Assembly: GCF_032362555.1 (NCBI RefSeq)
Contig: NC_083534.1
Span: 1,702,001 to 1,766,000, forward strand
Origin: Amyelois transitella
Lineage: Eukaryota; Arthropoda; Insecta; Lepidoptera; Pyralidae
Direction: 5' to 3'
Length of the DNA stretch: 64,000 bases
The notes under the pieces are model-generated. The model searched no databases, was not told the DNA's origin, and worked only from the letters and a program-made list of their open reading frames with translations. Within the stretch, counting starts at the first letter, position 1. Every line of letters begins with the position of its first letter. Shown here piece after piece: positions 20,598 through 30,740 of this stretch. A program made the position numbers and the translations under genes.

Positions 20598-22148
20598 ATG
20601 GCTCGTCTTGCAGCACAATTAAATTTATTGGATGAAGCTGAGAGAGTTGACGCACGCCAAAGAAGAAGAACGCAAATAGCTCGTTATTGTGCAGCAGCTA
20701 TAGAAATTGGCGATGAAGAATTTGTGGCAAACTATCGCATAACAAAAGAAATTTTTTTGGAGCTTGTGGAGCTGCTTTCCTCATACTTAAAGGCACCTTC
20801 TCGCAGAAGTGATATTCCCATAAAATTTAAGGCGAGTTTTTGAGTTTTATATAGTTTTTTAGTTTTAGTTCTAAACTCTATAAATCTTTAAATTTTCTTC
20901 TTGTTATAGATATTGGTTGCTCTCTCTTTTAATGCAACAGGCAGTTATCAACGTATCGTAGGAAGGAACTATGGTACTGCAATGTCACAGCAGTCAGTGT
21001 CAAGGTGTATCAAAGAGGTGACCGATGCGTTCAACCAAATAATAATTCTACAAAAATATATAAAGTTCCCTACTAATGTTAATGAACGGAATGCTATAAA
21101 GATGAAGTAAGTAGTTACAATAAAATTTTCTTATAGGAAAATGTTTATAGGAAACATACATTTTATAATACATATTACAGTTCATAATTTTTTTTTTAAC
21201 TTTTAGATTCTACGAAAAATATGGAATACCCGGTGTTATTGGTTGCGTAGATGGAACACACGTGGCCGTGGTAAGACCGTCAGAAAATGAGGATTGGTAT
21301 TTCAACCGAAAACACTACCATTCCAGAAATGTGCAAATTGTATGATCATTTAAATTAACTATACCTTACCAAATGAAGTAATTTGTGAATGTATAGGTTG
21401 CCACTGTTAAAAGATATATTAATTTTTTAATTGTTTCAGATATGTGATTTTGATCTAAATATTATAAGTGTAGATGCATGTTTTGGTAGTGCTACCCATG
21501 ATTCACACATCTTTAACCAACATGCGATCAAAAATCACCTAATTGATTTAGTGAACCAAGGGGAGACAGTGTGTTTATAAGGTAAGTGTTTATTTTTATT
21601 ATTTATTTACATTTTTTATTTCTATGATTGGAAAAGTTTCATCAGAATATTTTCCAAAATGCTACCTCAGCTGTTAAGCGTAGGTGGCCAGTCTAGGTAC
21701 TAAGCTGAACTTAAATAATGACATCTATGTTCATATTTGCAGGTGACTCGGGGTATGCACAAAAAGAGTACAAGATGACACCAATTGTCAATGCTGCAGC
21801 TGGTTCTCCAGAGGAATTCTATACAGAAATACACTGTTCAGCTGGTAACAGAGTGGAACGAACGATAGGGTTATTAAAGGCACGCTGGCGGTGTTTGCTG
21901 AAGCATAGGGTGCTTCATTAAAACACAACATGCGTTAATTATTTTATAAACCAGACATGGTTTCAAAAATAATTAACGCATGTTGTGTGCTACATAATAT
22001 GTGTAACACAGCACACATCCCCTCCCCCAGCGAAGTTAACCCTTCGTTGTCGTCCGGCACCGCGCAGCAGCCATCGTCGGAGCCCGCGCCAAGCGCCGCT
22101 GCGCACGCGCAAAGCGCTGGAGCCACGCTGGAACTGCGCAGGAGTTGA
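20598..22148 (+). pseudogene. Harbinger transposase gene B (five exons, disrupted)
   Basis: Inferred exons: 20,598-20,831, 20,910-21,106, 21,207-21,339, 21,440-21,581 and 21,743-22,148. The DDE residues are present (CVDGTH, DACFGSATHD, RVERTIG). The first intron uses a GC donor, as in gene A. Lesions differ from gene A: a TAA at 21,578-21,580 at the end of exon 4, and a 26-bp insertion at 21,920-21,945 that breaks exon 5. Putting both copies together suggests the gene was intact when duplicated. No hAT is present. Confidence 0.8.
21920..21945 (+). repeat. 26-bp templated inverted insertion
   Basis: Absent from copy A (CTTCATTATAAACC is continuous there). The inserted bases include ACACAACATGCGTTAATTAT, the reverse complement of sequence 21 bp downstream at 21,966-21,988. 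This is the signature of a template switch onto the opposite strand during replication or repair. It introduces a frameshift and stop in Harbinger gene B. Confidence 0.85.
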
Positions 22149-22439
22149 AGCCCGGCAACGCATAGTGAATATGTTGTGGACGAGGAGACGACCAAATTAA
22201 TAAAGATATATCATATTAATATTGTTTTATTTTATACATTTATACTACTACTCTATGCTATTGATTTAACAGTTAACTGCTTAATTTTAATCTTCTTAGT
22301 TGTGAGCTTCAAAAAATTGTAATATTCTCAATATTTCATTCACATTGAAACACATAAACACGGGTGCTAGTGTCGAACAACATCGAACATAGAATCTTAT
22401 CGATAAATTAGGGTCTAAGTTATGTTATTGTATTTTTTC

Positions 22440-22586
22440 TCGATTTAGTTTACCAAGGAACGAATCTCGGCGAAGGGGATGGCTACAAATGATTGGCATA
22501 GAAAATACCCGGCCGGGAACAAAAGACATCTACATATGTGTGCTCAATGCAGAGATGATGCTATCTCAACAGTATTTGCAAAGGTA
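22440..22586 (+). pseudogene. THAP exon remnant, copy B (truncated by RTE)
   Basis: Same exon as at 17,698, with about 40 bp deleted between CTCAATGCA and GAGATGATG, removing the HFEESAF part. The RTE copy is inserted after TTGCAAAGGTA. The continuation lies at 25,232 onward. Confidence 0.7.
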
Positions 22587-25220
22587 CATACATACATACA
22601 TACATACATAAAATCACGCCTCTTTCCCGGAGGGGTAGGCAGAGACTACCTCTTTCCACTTGCCACGATCTCTGCATACTTCTTTCGCTTCGTCCACATT
22701 CATAACTCTCTTCATACAAGCTCGGCGGTTTCGGGTACTTTTGACCTGACCCTTTACCAGGACGTCCTTAATTTGATCAAGATACGTTCGTCTAGGTCTT
22801 CCCACTCCGACCTTTCCCTCCACACTCTCCTTGTATATCTGCTTAGTCAACCTGCTTTCATTCATCCTCTCCACATGACCGAACCATCTTAACATACCCT
22901 TTTCTATTCCTGTAACTACATCTTCTTTCACATCACAACATTCCCTTATCACGCTGTTCCTTATCCTGTCACTCAATTTCACACCCATCATACTCCTTAA
23001 CGCTCTCATTTCCACTGCATTTATTCTGCTTTCATGCTTCTTTTGCCATACCCAACTTTCACTCCCATACATTAATGTCGGGACCAACACGCCCCTGTGC
23101 ACAGCCAGTCGAGCCTTTTTGGATAGTTTCTGACTGCTCATAAAGGCATGCAAAGCTCCATTCACCATGTTCCCCGCGTTCACTCTCCTTTCAATATCAC
23201 TATCATACTTGCCATCTGATGTAAACTTTGATCCTAGATATACAAACTCTTTCACTTGCTCCACTTTTTCTCCTCCAATCAAAATATTACATGCTGTCAT
23301 TTCTTTCTCCATTTCAAAAACCAGTGTTTTAGTTTTACTTACGTTCACTTTCATTCCTTTCTCTTTTAAAGCTTCATGCATACAGTTTACCATCTCCTGT
23401 AACTCCTCCGCTGATGACGCCAGTATAACCTGATCGTCGGCATAGAGCAGACATTTGACGAGTAACTCATTCATCCTTAATCCACTTTTAGACTCTTTCA
23501 AATCTGTCAAACAGCTATCCATAAATAGGTTGAACAGCCACGGTGACGCAACACATCCTTGCCTAACGCCTTTCTCAATCTTAAACCACTCAGTGTGCGC
23601 TCCGTTTATCCTGACACAAGCACTCGAATCCTCATATAAGGATTTCAGTGCTCGTATTAAGAGACTGCTCACCCCATGCATAGAAAGTGCTGACCACAAT
23701 TCATTCCTCTCAACTCTGTCATAGGCCTTTTCCAGATCTACGAATGTGCAATAGACTTTTTGACTCTTGGCCAAAAACTTTTCGGCTATGCACCGCAAGG
23801 AAAAGACCTGATCAGTACATCCCATTCCCTTTCGAAATCCCGCTTGAGCATCCCATATTTTGTCATCAGTTTCATTCCTGACTCTATTAATCAATACCTT
23901 AGCATACAATTTGCCGACGACGCTAAGCAGGCTTATACCACGATAATTTTTGCAGTCCAGCTGTGACCCTTTTCCTTTGTAAAGTGGCACGATAACAGCC
24001 TTACACCAATCTTTTGGTACTCGGCCGCTTCTCCAACACAAATTGAAAAGGCAGTACAACTGACTAGCTACTACGCCTTTTCCTGCTTTAAGCATCTCGA
24101 CCGACACTCTATCACACCCAGCAGCCTTTCCCGCTTTCATACTCTTAAGTGCTTCCACAATTTCGAACATTTCAATTTCGCCTTCCATCTCATTCTCTTT
24201 TTCTTCGCTATAGCAGAAATCTTTCTTATTTCCTTCCTTTTTTTCAAATAAACTTTCAAAATAGTCCTTCCATATCTTTAGTACACATTCTTCTCCTTTC
24301 ACAACGCTACCATCCTGGCATCTGATCCTAGTCAGCTCTCTGGTTATAGTATTTCCTCGGGCTGACCTTACGGATTTCCAGAATACTTTCAGATTTGACT
24401 GAAAGTCTTCTGATAGCCTTTTATCAAAATCCTCTTTATACTCTTCTTTCTTTCTAATCACAGCTTTCTTAACCAAATCTTTCATTTTCTTATATTCCTT
24501 ACGTGCTTCATTCACATCTTCATCTATAACCTCTTGCATTCTTAAGTTAGCTTTTGCTGCTAACAAATCCAGCCATGCTTTCTTCTTTAATCGCACAAGT
24601 TCTTGCACATCTTTACTCATCCACGCATTTTTGTGATTTTTTCCTTTCCTTCTTCTACTTACACCACACACTTCAACAGCTACTTTCACAATTCTTTCTT
24701 TAAATTCCTTCCATCCATCTTCAATATCGCTCATTTCCTCTAAATCTTCAAATTCATCCTTCAGTCTATTAATATACTTCTTACCTACATCCATATCTTG
24801 CAAATTTTCTACTTTTACTCTTTCCAAAGCGCTGGTTTGCTCCCTTACCCTGTGCCGCCAGCGATTGAAGATACCCCTTATCCGGGATATCACCAGTAAA
24901 TGGTCCGAGTCAATGCCAGCACCGCGATATGCACGGGTATCCAGCACTTTGTTCTTCAATCTTTCATCTACAATCACAAAGTCTATCATACTTTTTAAAA
25001 TACCTTCCACTCTTGTGTAGGTGTGGATCTCTTTATGTTGAAACATTGAGTTCGACACAAAAAGATCCCACTCTAGACAAATTTCTAATACACTTCTTCC
25101 ATTATCATTCACCTTTTCGTCACCAAACGCACCAAGCACCTTTTCATATCCATCACGCTTTACACCCACCCATCCATTAAAATCACCTAACATAATAATC
25201 TTCTCATTTGGCTTGGTAAC
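22587..25220 (-). mobile_element. RTE-clade LINE, 5'-truncated copy 2
   Basis: Minus-strand copy of the family at 6,634-8,173, extending further 5' into the endonuclease. Its 3' end at 22,587-22,610 is the (TATG)n tail. Target duplications TTGCAAAGGTA flank it (22,576-22,586 and 25,221-25,231); copy A carries TTGCAATGGTA once at the corresponding site. No internal stop codons are seen. Confidence 0.95.
22614..25220 (-). CDS. RTE ORF2 (partial endonuclease plus reverse transcriptase)
   Basis: About 868 codons open. The C-terminal half of an APE-type endonuclease is visible (MLGDFNGW near residue 12-19, GIDSDHLLV near 105-112), then a linker (WLDLLAAKANLRMQEV), then the RT with GISLLSVVGKLYAKVL, DLEKAYD, QGCVASPWLF and YADD (about 595-598). 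The catalytic N-terminal part of the endonuclease is lost by truncation. The final 497 residues look identical to copy 1, with no substitution found by eye. The apparent start Met lies in flanking target DNA and is not the natural start. Confidence 0.92.
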   Translation of the reverse strand, partial: VTKPNEKIIMLGDFNGWVGVKRDGYEKVLGAFGDEKVNDNGRSVLEICLEWDLFVSNSMFQHKEIHTYTRVEGILKSMIDFVIVDERLKNKVLDTRAYRGAGIDSDHLLVISRIRGIFNRWRHRVREQTSALERVKVENLQDMDVGKKYINRLKDEFEDLEEMSDIEDGWKEFKERIVKVAVEVCGVSRRRKGKNHKNAWMSKDVQELVRLKKKAWLDLLAAKANLRMQEVIDEDVNEARKEYKKMKDLVKKAVIRKKEEYKEDFDKRLSEDFQSNLKVFWKSVRSARGNTITRELTRIRCQDGSVVKGEECVLKIWKDYFESLFEKKEGNKKDFCYSEEKENEMEGEIEMFEIVEALKSMKAGKAAGCDRVSVEMLKAGKGVVASQLYCLFNLCWRSGRVPKDWCKAVIVPLYKGKGSQLDCKNYRGISLLSVVGKLYAKVLINRVRNETDDKIWDAQAGFRKGMGCTDQVFSLRCIAEKFLAKSQKVYCTFVDLEKAYDRVERNELWSALSMHGVSSLLIRALKSLYEDSSACVRINGAHTEWFKIEKGVRQGCVASPWLFNLFMDSCLTDLKESKSGLRMNELLVKCLLYADDQVILASSAEELQEMVNCMHEALKEKGMKVNVSKTKTLVFEMEKEMTACNILIGGEKVEQVKEFVYLGSKFTSDGKYDSDIERRVNAGNMVNGALHAFMSSQKLSKKARLAVHRGVLVPTLMYGSESWVWQKKHESRINAVEMRALRSMMGVKLSDRIRNSVIRECCDVKEDVVTGIEKGMLRWFGHVERMNESRLTKQIYKESVEGKVGVGRPRRTYLDQIKDVLVKGQVKSTRNRRACMKRVMNVDEAKEVCRDRGKWKEVVSAYPSGKEA

Positions 25221-25231
25221 TTGCAAAGGTA

Positions 25232-26157
25232 CTCGTAAATAATATCAATCTATTTATTTTGGATCCAAAGAAGTTATGTAAATTTTAACCTCTTTCTGTT
25301 GTTGTGACTGATTATTCCGATTACCACATTATTCACAATTTCTATTTTGACTGATATGCCCTAGCATGATGTGCAGTAATTGGAATAGGTGATTGATCAC
25401 TTCATGTTCTTTGAAATGAAATTAATAAATAAATAAAACATACTATGAATAAGTCTTTTTTTTTCTGAAATTTTGTTCTGATACTTACAAATTTTCTTAT
25501 GAAATGTATTTTATACTAAGTACTCTGTATCATAAGAAGGCATAAAGCCCACCAAATGGAAACAAATTTCGTTCTAGTACTCACATAATATCTTATAATA
25601 AGTAGTCGCAGGCCTCCATAAAAAAATTAGCAGTTGCAGGATGTCTATATTTTATCTACCTATCAAGAACACTGGTCACGAGGCTGGTGGTGTGATGACT
25701 GTTTCTTAATGTTAGTATGATATTTTTCTTTACAATGTTATAAAATGGAAAGATATGATTGTTTTTACATGAATAAGCTCGAAAACTACGGGTCCAATTA
25801 TAAAAATTCTTTTAATGCTAGAAAGCTGCATTATCCACATTCTATTCTAAGTTTAATTGATATTGTGAAGTTGACGTTGCTGAAGAAAATGCTGCAGTGC
25901 AGTTTGTTACCGCTTCTTAAGCTTATTTTATAAAGCATTTTATTATTGTTAAGCGGCAGTAAACTTAGTTTTAAGTAATTTATTTGACGTCAACCAATGT
26001 TGTTAAACCATACGTTTTGCCAATTATTAAGCGATATGAAGTATCCTATAATAATGAATAAAAATATTTTAATTTTGAATATTTTTTTTAATTTTTTAAA
26101 TTAAAAAAAATTCACAAAATAAAAAGTAACGTACCGTGGGCAAAGTCTGGGTGGCTG
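25232..26157 (+). other. Non-coding continuation of the P-like remnant
   Basis: No gene. Homologous to copy A until 25,833. The following 320 bp are AT-rich and unique, probably intronic sequence of the P-like element. Confidence 0.5.
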
Positions 26158-26289
26158 TTGGTTTACAATAAAAAAAATACTAACAGATTAACAATTTACC
26201 AAACATTTGAGTCTATGTTTCTGTATTACCTACCTATTATTACTAGTAACCATGCCAAATGTTATATGGACAATTTTTCTCTCTCTCAG

Positions 26290-26664
26290 GCAGACCATCC
26301 ATCCCAATTCGCATTAATGGACATAACAAGTACCACTGATCAACCATCATGCTCGAGTAATCCACATACACAAGATGATCTTGAATTGTTATGAGCAGTT
26401 TGTGATGAAATAATGTTGGTTTGTCATTTAGAATTTTTTTTATTTGATTAGTATGTCATTCATTCATGTTGTTATAAGTGTTTATAATCATGAGTACTTT
26501 CATCAATGATAAAAATTTTCCTAATGTTCCAGGATTCAGAACTTCAAGAATTAAAAAGATTAGAATAAAAAGTGGAGAAACAGAAAAAGAAAATTAAACG
26601 TTTAAAAGAAGTGATCCGTCAACAAAAGATGAAACTTGACACCTTTAAAAATATTATTGGATAA
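26290..26664 (+). pseudogene. P-element-like coiled-coil exons
   Basis: Following a TTTCTCTCTCTCAG acceptor, one exon reads ADHPSQFALMDITSTTDQ. After another acceptor (TTCCAG, 26,532) a coiled coil follows (ELQELKRLE..KVEKQKKKIKRLKEVIRQQK, then LDTFKNIIG). THAP-domain transposases and THAP proteins have such a coiled coil after the finger. One in-frame stop interrupts it. Classification leans on the neighbouring THAP and P-transposase pieces. Confidence 0.55.
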
Positions 26665-26670
26665 GAAACC

Positions 26671-26990
26671 AAAAGTGACTATAAAAGGGGACGCATCGTC
26701 GGCTCCGCACGCAGTCGCTGAGCAACACTCGTCCCGCGCGGTCGTTACTCTGTCCATTTAAATTTCGAATTTAATACGTTGCGTTATTGTTTTATTTTGT
26801 CAATTCTTTAGTTTTGTTGTTGATTAATGAGTTTTGTTTATTTTGATCGAGAAATAGTTATTTTGGTTGTTCAATCGCTTTGTAAGAAGCATAGTAATTT
26901 GGTCGGGTAGTTTTAAGTGAACTTATTTTGTAAGAAATTGCTTAATTCATTTAGGTTATTAAAATTGTCTTTTTAAAAAAATCACTTCTG
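26671..26990 (+). promoter_or_regulatory. Candidate core promoter (TATA box) in an inserted segment
   Basis: TATAAAAGGGGACGC at about 26,683 is followed about 30 bp later by GCACGCAGTCGCTGAG, a spacing suited to TATA and initiator. GC-rich leader sequence and then AT-rich sequence with no ORF follow. The segment splits the P-like remnant, so it may be a piece of an LTR or of another element's 5' end. Promoter activity is an inference. Confidence 0.35.
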
Positions 26991-27036
26991 GTCTTATTTC
27001 CAAGAATATAATAATTGAGTTGAAGCAAAATAATTT

Positions 27037-27222
27037 AATAAATGTGGAATCAAAAGATTTTTTAGAGACGCAGATTTTAAAATGTAAAGGGTTGTCATTG
27101 CCAAAACAGTACTCCGAAAAAATCAGAAAGTTTGCTCTAACCCTGCATTTTTATTCTCCAAAAGCTTATGACTTCATGTGAAGAACGTATGAGTCCTGTC
27201 TCCCACATCCACGGACTCTCAG
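27037..27222 (+). pseudogene. P-element (THAP9-like) transposase fragment
   Basis: The frame reads YSEKIRKFALTLHFYSPKAY, then a stop, then RTYESCLPHPRTLS. This pattern (FALTLHFYSPKAYxxxR.. CLPHPRTL) is characteristic of the N-terminal part of P-element/THAP9 transposases, after the coiled coil. No catalytic core follows. One TGA is in frame. Confidence 0.75.
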
Positions 27223-27529
27223 CAATTATTAACCTCATTATTACCTGAATTCCAAGCGATCAGTTTTATTTATTTTTTTAACTAGTGGGTACTATTACAA
27301 CCCTTTGGGGGATTGATTTATTTACAAAAAAAGTAACCTTAATTTGAACTCGGGTATTTAACTACATCCACACCAAATATCATCACAAACGGTCCAGCGG
27401 TTTAGCTATAATTTGAATCATAGGGTATTAAGTATATATGATTTTGGAGCGGGCGGTAATGAGAGCGATAATGTTTTTGCCAAAAAAAAGTCTTCTTCCT
27501 AGCTGGGGAGATATGCAGTCTTCAACCCT
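27223..27529. other. AT-rich stretch without gene
   Basis: Nothing recognisable beyond LINE-tail-like simple phrases (ACAAACGGTCCAGCGGTTTAG near 27,385, resembling 3' regions of insect LINEs or SINEs). Confidence 0.4.
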
Positions 27530-27746
27530 GAACAGAATCAAGTTCTGGCCGATCACCTTCGTACCTTGTCCAATAAATTTAATGGCTTTACAAGAGAACA
27601 ATTTCGGAAAACGTGTTACATGATCATCATTGCTCAAAAAATGCGAGATTGCAGAAAGATTCAATAAAGAAGGTTAAATCTCTGGTAATGATTGGCTGTC
27701 AGGTTTTTTACAGCGGCATCCTGGGTTGAGTATAAGTGAAGCAAAA
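27530..27746 (+). pseudogene. Tigger/Jerky CENP-B-type HTH fragment
   Basis: EQNQVLADHLRTLSNKFNGF, then TREQFRKTCYMIIIAQK, a frameshift, then ERFNKEG(stop)ISGNDWLSGFLQRHPGLS. This matches the CENP-B-like DNA-binding half of pogo-superfamily transposases (xxFNKExxxAGxDWLxGFLxRxPxLS). It has a frameshift near 27,655 and a stop after NKEG. No catalytic core follows directly. Confidence 0.75.
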
Positions 27747-28091
27747 ATTTATTTTACATGAGTTTTGTATGTTATTTATTGTACAAATCATTTCAACATA
27801 ATATATTTTGTATAAGGGAAAAGTTTTAATAAGTATGTATTCCAATATCGATGATAAATAATGTTTTTGACAACCAGCCTTTTTTATTTGACAATGGGAT
27901 CATTCTGCTGCAGACGTTTGACTCGTGGGAATCTTTCTGTTAAGAAAATAAAATCTATTTACATAAAACATTCGGTATTATTCCTGCTTATTTTTTTTTA
28001 TACTTCTGAATTAAGCTAATAAAAGGAAACTAGAAGCCACAAGTATTAACAGGACCTACTCGGATTCCACAAAATTGCGCGGACACGTTTT
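27747..28091. other. AT-rich stretch without gene
   Basis: Nothing identified. Poly-T/A-rich sequence between transposase remnants. Confidence 0.4.
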
Positions 28092-28560
28092 ATGGACAAC
28101 TTGGCAACATTTTTACACATGGGTTTGGTAAGGGGAATATATTTAGTTTGCGATTTGCCTGCTTGTATAGAAAAAGCCCTAGAAATTAGAAAAATCTTTG
28201 GAAGAAAGTGGTGTTATAGTTGGGGACCGGGGGAATTATCCTGTCATTTCGTACAGTTTGGTCTGGATCATCGGTCGGTGATCAACAACACTGTTTCGTT
28301 TGAGTTAAGTCAGTCCGAAAGTATATGTTTCGATGATGTGCGTCGTAGTGTAACATTAAATGAAAAGACATATACATTTCTTGGTATAATTGAATTTTTA
28401 CCAACGGGTCTAAAAACAAATAATGTAAATAGTATTGGCCACTATAGATCACATTGTTTCGGAGGCATGCGATGGGAGTGTTATGACGATCTTCGTAATA
28501 ATGAAAAAAAAGGTTTAAATGTATCACATATAGACAGACACTCGAGTGATCCTATAAGAG
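28092..28560 (+). pseudogene. Ubiquitin-hydrolase-like (C19) domain fragment, probably transposon-derived
   Basis: The ORF contains GPGELSCHFVQFGLDHRS and then a C-terminal block FLGIIEF..SIGHYRSHCFGGMRW then ECYDDLRN. The GHY and W-x-x-YDDL pattern resembles the catalytic-His lobe of C19 peptidases. The Cys box is absent. Similar sequences occur in repeated insect ORFs of uncertain class, so I regard it as part of an unclassified mobile element. The Phe-run after 28,567 comes from a poly-T tract. Confidence 0.4.
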
Positions 28561-28625
28561 TTCCGTTTTTTTTTTTTCATTTTTTGTACATAACCCTAAA
28601 AAGTCTTCAAATCTGTCTCGTTTAA

Positions 28626-29065
28626 TTTGATTCTGAAAACACTGGCAAACATCGTAATGTCTTTCATAATTCTAAATACAAACGCAAAATACTTTCGTTA
28701 TTCTATCAATTTTTTTTTTCATTTTCTAAGCACCATTAATATTTTTTAATTATTTAATATTTGTTTCTCCAGGTACACAAGAGGTACCAAATTTACATAT
28801 ACAATTTACCTACTTACCTACATATGCTAACTAGAAGTACGAGTGTAACCGCGGTCCTGACGTCAGGATGGCGGGTGTACCTATTTTATTTAAAAAAAAT
28901 TTACACATATTTTTAGGATAGGTACACTGAGGTACATATCAAGTACATTTTTAATCGAAAACAGATATTTAAATTTAATTAAAAAATAATACTCAAAAAA
29001 ATTGAAAAACATAATCAATTTAACACAGAAAGCCCAAAATACATTTTACATGAACAACGTACAAA
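28626..29065. other. AT-rich stretch without gene
   Basis: Nothing recognised. It includes poly-T and short repeats of ACCTAC/TACCTA near 28,800. Confidence 0.4.
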
Positions 29066-29067
29066 AT

Positions 29068-29215
29068 AAATCAAAAGGAACTTGGCAAATAATAAATGAT
29101 AAATATTAAAACAAAGACTACATATCAGAAGTTCAACACGATGATAACTTAAAATCAGATTCTTAATCAATAGCAGAGGCTTTTAATGCGTACTTTATTG
29201 AAAAAATTGAAAAAG
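29068..29215 (+). pseudogene. LINE ORF2 linker fragment (pre-RT)
   Basis: KSKGTWQIINDKY(stop)NKDYISEVQ and SIAEAFNAYFIEKIEKV correspond to the linker between endonuclease and reverse transcriptase of Jockey/CR1-type LINEs (GTWxxIN and IAxxFNxYFxxI patterns). Two in-frame stops. It abuts a Tigger fragment, so the junction is chimeric. Confidence 0.55.
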
Positions 29216-29235
29216 TTTTTATCCCAAGCGTAAGT

Positions 29236-29900
29236 GAAGAGCGACCAGTTCTTATTATTTACGACGGTAATTCTACGCATCTTGACGTAAGGGTTGTAGA
29301 GCTGGTAATTAGAAATCGGATCACAATACTTAAACTCCCACCCCACACATATCATTTGCTCCAACCTCTTGATATATCAGTATTCAAGTCATTCAAAATA
29401 ATATGGGATGCCAAATAAGTAGAGTGGCAACGTAAAAATATAGGCAAAAAATGCCAAAAAATATATTTGCACGAGCCTTGACAGATACTTGGCAACAAAC
29501 AAACCCTGAAGTCATCAAAAGTGGGTTTAAAAAAGCTGGAATCCATCCTTTTAATAACAAAGTGATACCTGTGGATGTATCCCAGAGGCCTACAAACGAT
29601 ACCAAAAAATGGTAACAGAAAAAGATCTTGCAAACACCCAATAAAACCTGAACACTCATAAGACACGGAACCATCTGTGTCTGGACATTTATAACAAATA
29701 TCTTCTAACTGCCAACTACTGTGTTAAGTCAAAAACTGATGAAGTCATCCCACTTTCTGAAGTGTCCAAGTCCGATATTGAATTTGATAATATGCATTTT
29801 GTGGCTAAGTATCCATCTGAATTACCAACATGTCTACAAGAAAAACCTTCTCAGATTCAAGCACAAAATTCCTTTTGAGGAATCATTATCTGAAATAAAA
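29236..29900 (+). pseudogene. Tigger-type DDE_1 transposase remnant 4
   Basis: PVLIIYDGNSTHLDVRVVEL (second Asp box) and PPHTYHLLQPLDISVFKSFK (third Asp box) mark the catalytic half. After frame changes, RALTDTWQQTNPEVIKSGFK and KAGIHPFNN match the conserved post-catalytic block. Degraded acidic tail sequence continues to about 30,170. The N-terminal half is missing. Confidence 0.75.
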
Positions 29901-30329
29901 TTATCAAAGAAGCATCTTTACCACCAGTAGAACCCATCCTAATGCAACAACAACAACGTACATTAACATTTGAAGAATTGGTGTTACGAAAAAATTCAAC
30001 AAGACACAAAAGAAAGCACAACTACAAAAAAGAAACGTATTACTAAAGGCGCTGAGGTAATAACGGCAGCTGCTGGAAAAAACATTTTAGAAATGACTAT
30101 AAAATTAAAAGAAAGAAGAGAAGAAAGAAAACAAGTAAGAACACCAATGAAAAGGTGACAGAAATTCAAAAGGCAGAAATAGAACAGCCAGGCTCTTCAG
30201 GTATACAAAAGAAGAATACAAAAGGTTACAAAAATTAAAAGTTCGGAAATAGAATAGCCAGGCCCATCTGGCATACAAAAGAAGAATAAAAAAGAAAAGG
30301 TTACAAAGCAGTGGTTTCCTTCTGCGAGT
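29901..30329 (+). other. Degraded transposase tail
   Basis: Basic, Lys/Glu-rich coding remnants (TKKKRITKGAEVITAAAGKN) typical of Tigger C-termini. A short direct repeat is present around 30,175-30,300 (AATAGAACAGCCAGGCTCTT against AATAGAATAGCCAGGCCCAT). Confidence 0.45.
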
Positions 30330-30740
30330 ACGTCATCTTGCAGAAGGAGGCCGCTGAGAGGGCGCGTGAACACGATCCGAACGCGCCTCTACACCGTCGT
30401 GGTCGGGGGGGCAGAAGGTGTGTATTTTATCGTACGCGCCTACTGCCTCACTAGGGTCACTTCCCGACCCTGGGATGGAAAGGGCGGCCAGCAACTTACT
30501 GGTCGCCCATTACAGCAAGATTCCCGGCACAGAAGCGCCGGGCAGCCAGAGGGTATCGTGGTGAAATTCCTGCGATCCCATGATGCCCTCAAAATGGCAA
30601 GAAGGGCGAACGGAGGGGTTTTAGTTGGTAGGCTGGTATACTAGGTGCCAGGAGTCCCACACTCTCCCGGGTGAAGACCCGAGGGGTTGTCCGTAAAAAG
30701 GATTTCCCCTTTAAGAATAAATAGATAGAAAGATAGAATA
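30330..30740 (+). repeat. GC-rich repeat, possible LINE 3' end
   Basis: A GC-rich block ends in GGAGTCCCACACTCTCCCGG, then GGATTTCCCCTTTAAG and a short AATAAATAGATAGAAAGATAG tail. GGGTTTTAGTTGGTAGG followed by a CCCACACTCTCC block recalls R1-clade LINE 3' UTRs in moths, but I am unsure. It interrupts the Tigger-derived sequence. Confidence 0.4.

Larger units (their letters stand above)
18487..25833 (+). repeat. Tandem duplication, copy B
   Basis: Direct repeat of copy A. Without the RTE insertion (2,634 bp) it is about 4.7 kb. It lacks the hAT and solo LTR of copy A and supplies their empty sites. It differs by point changes and small indels, including a 26-bp inverted templated insertion at 21,920-21,945 and a deletion of about 40 bp in the THAP exon. 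Confidence 0.85.

Noticed and set aside
20598-22148. Domesticated host HARBI1-like gene
   Set aside because: Both copies carry different inactivating lesions and lie among other remnants; there is no sign of selection.
22479-22892. 137-codon plus-strand ORF over the RTE copy
   Set aside because: Antisense shadow of the RTE ORF fused to THAP remnant sequence.
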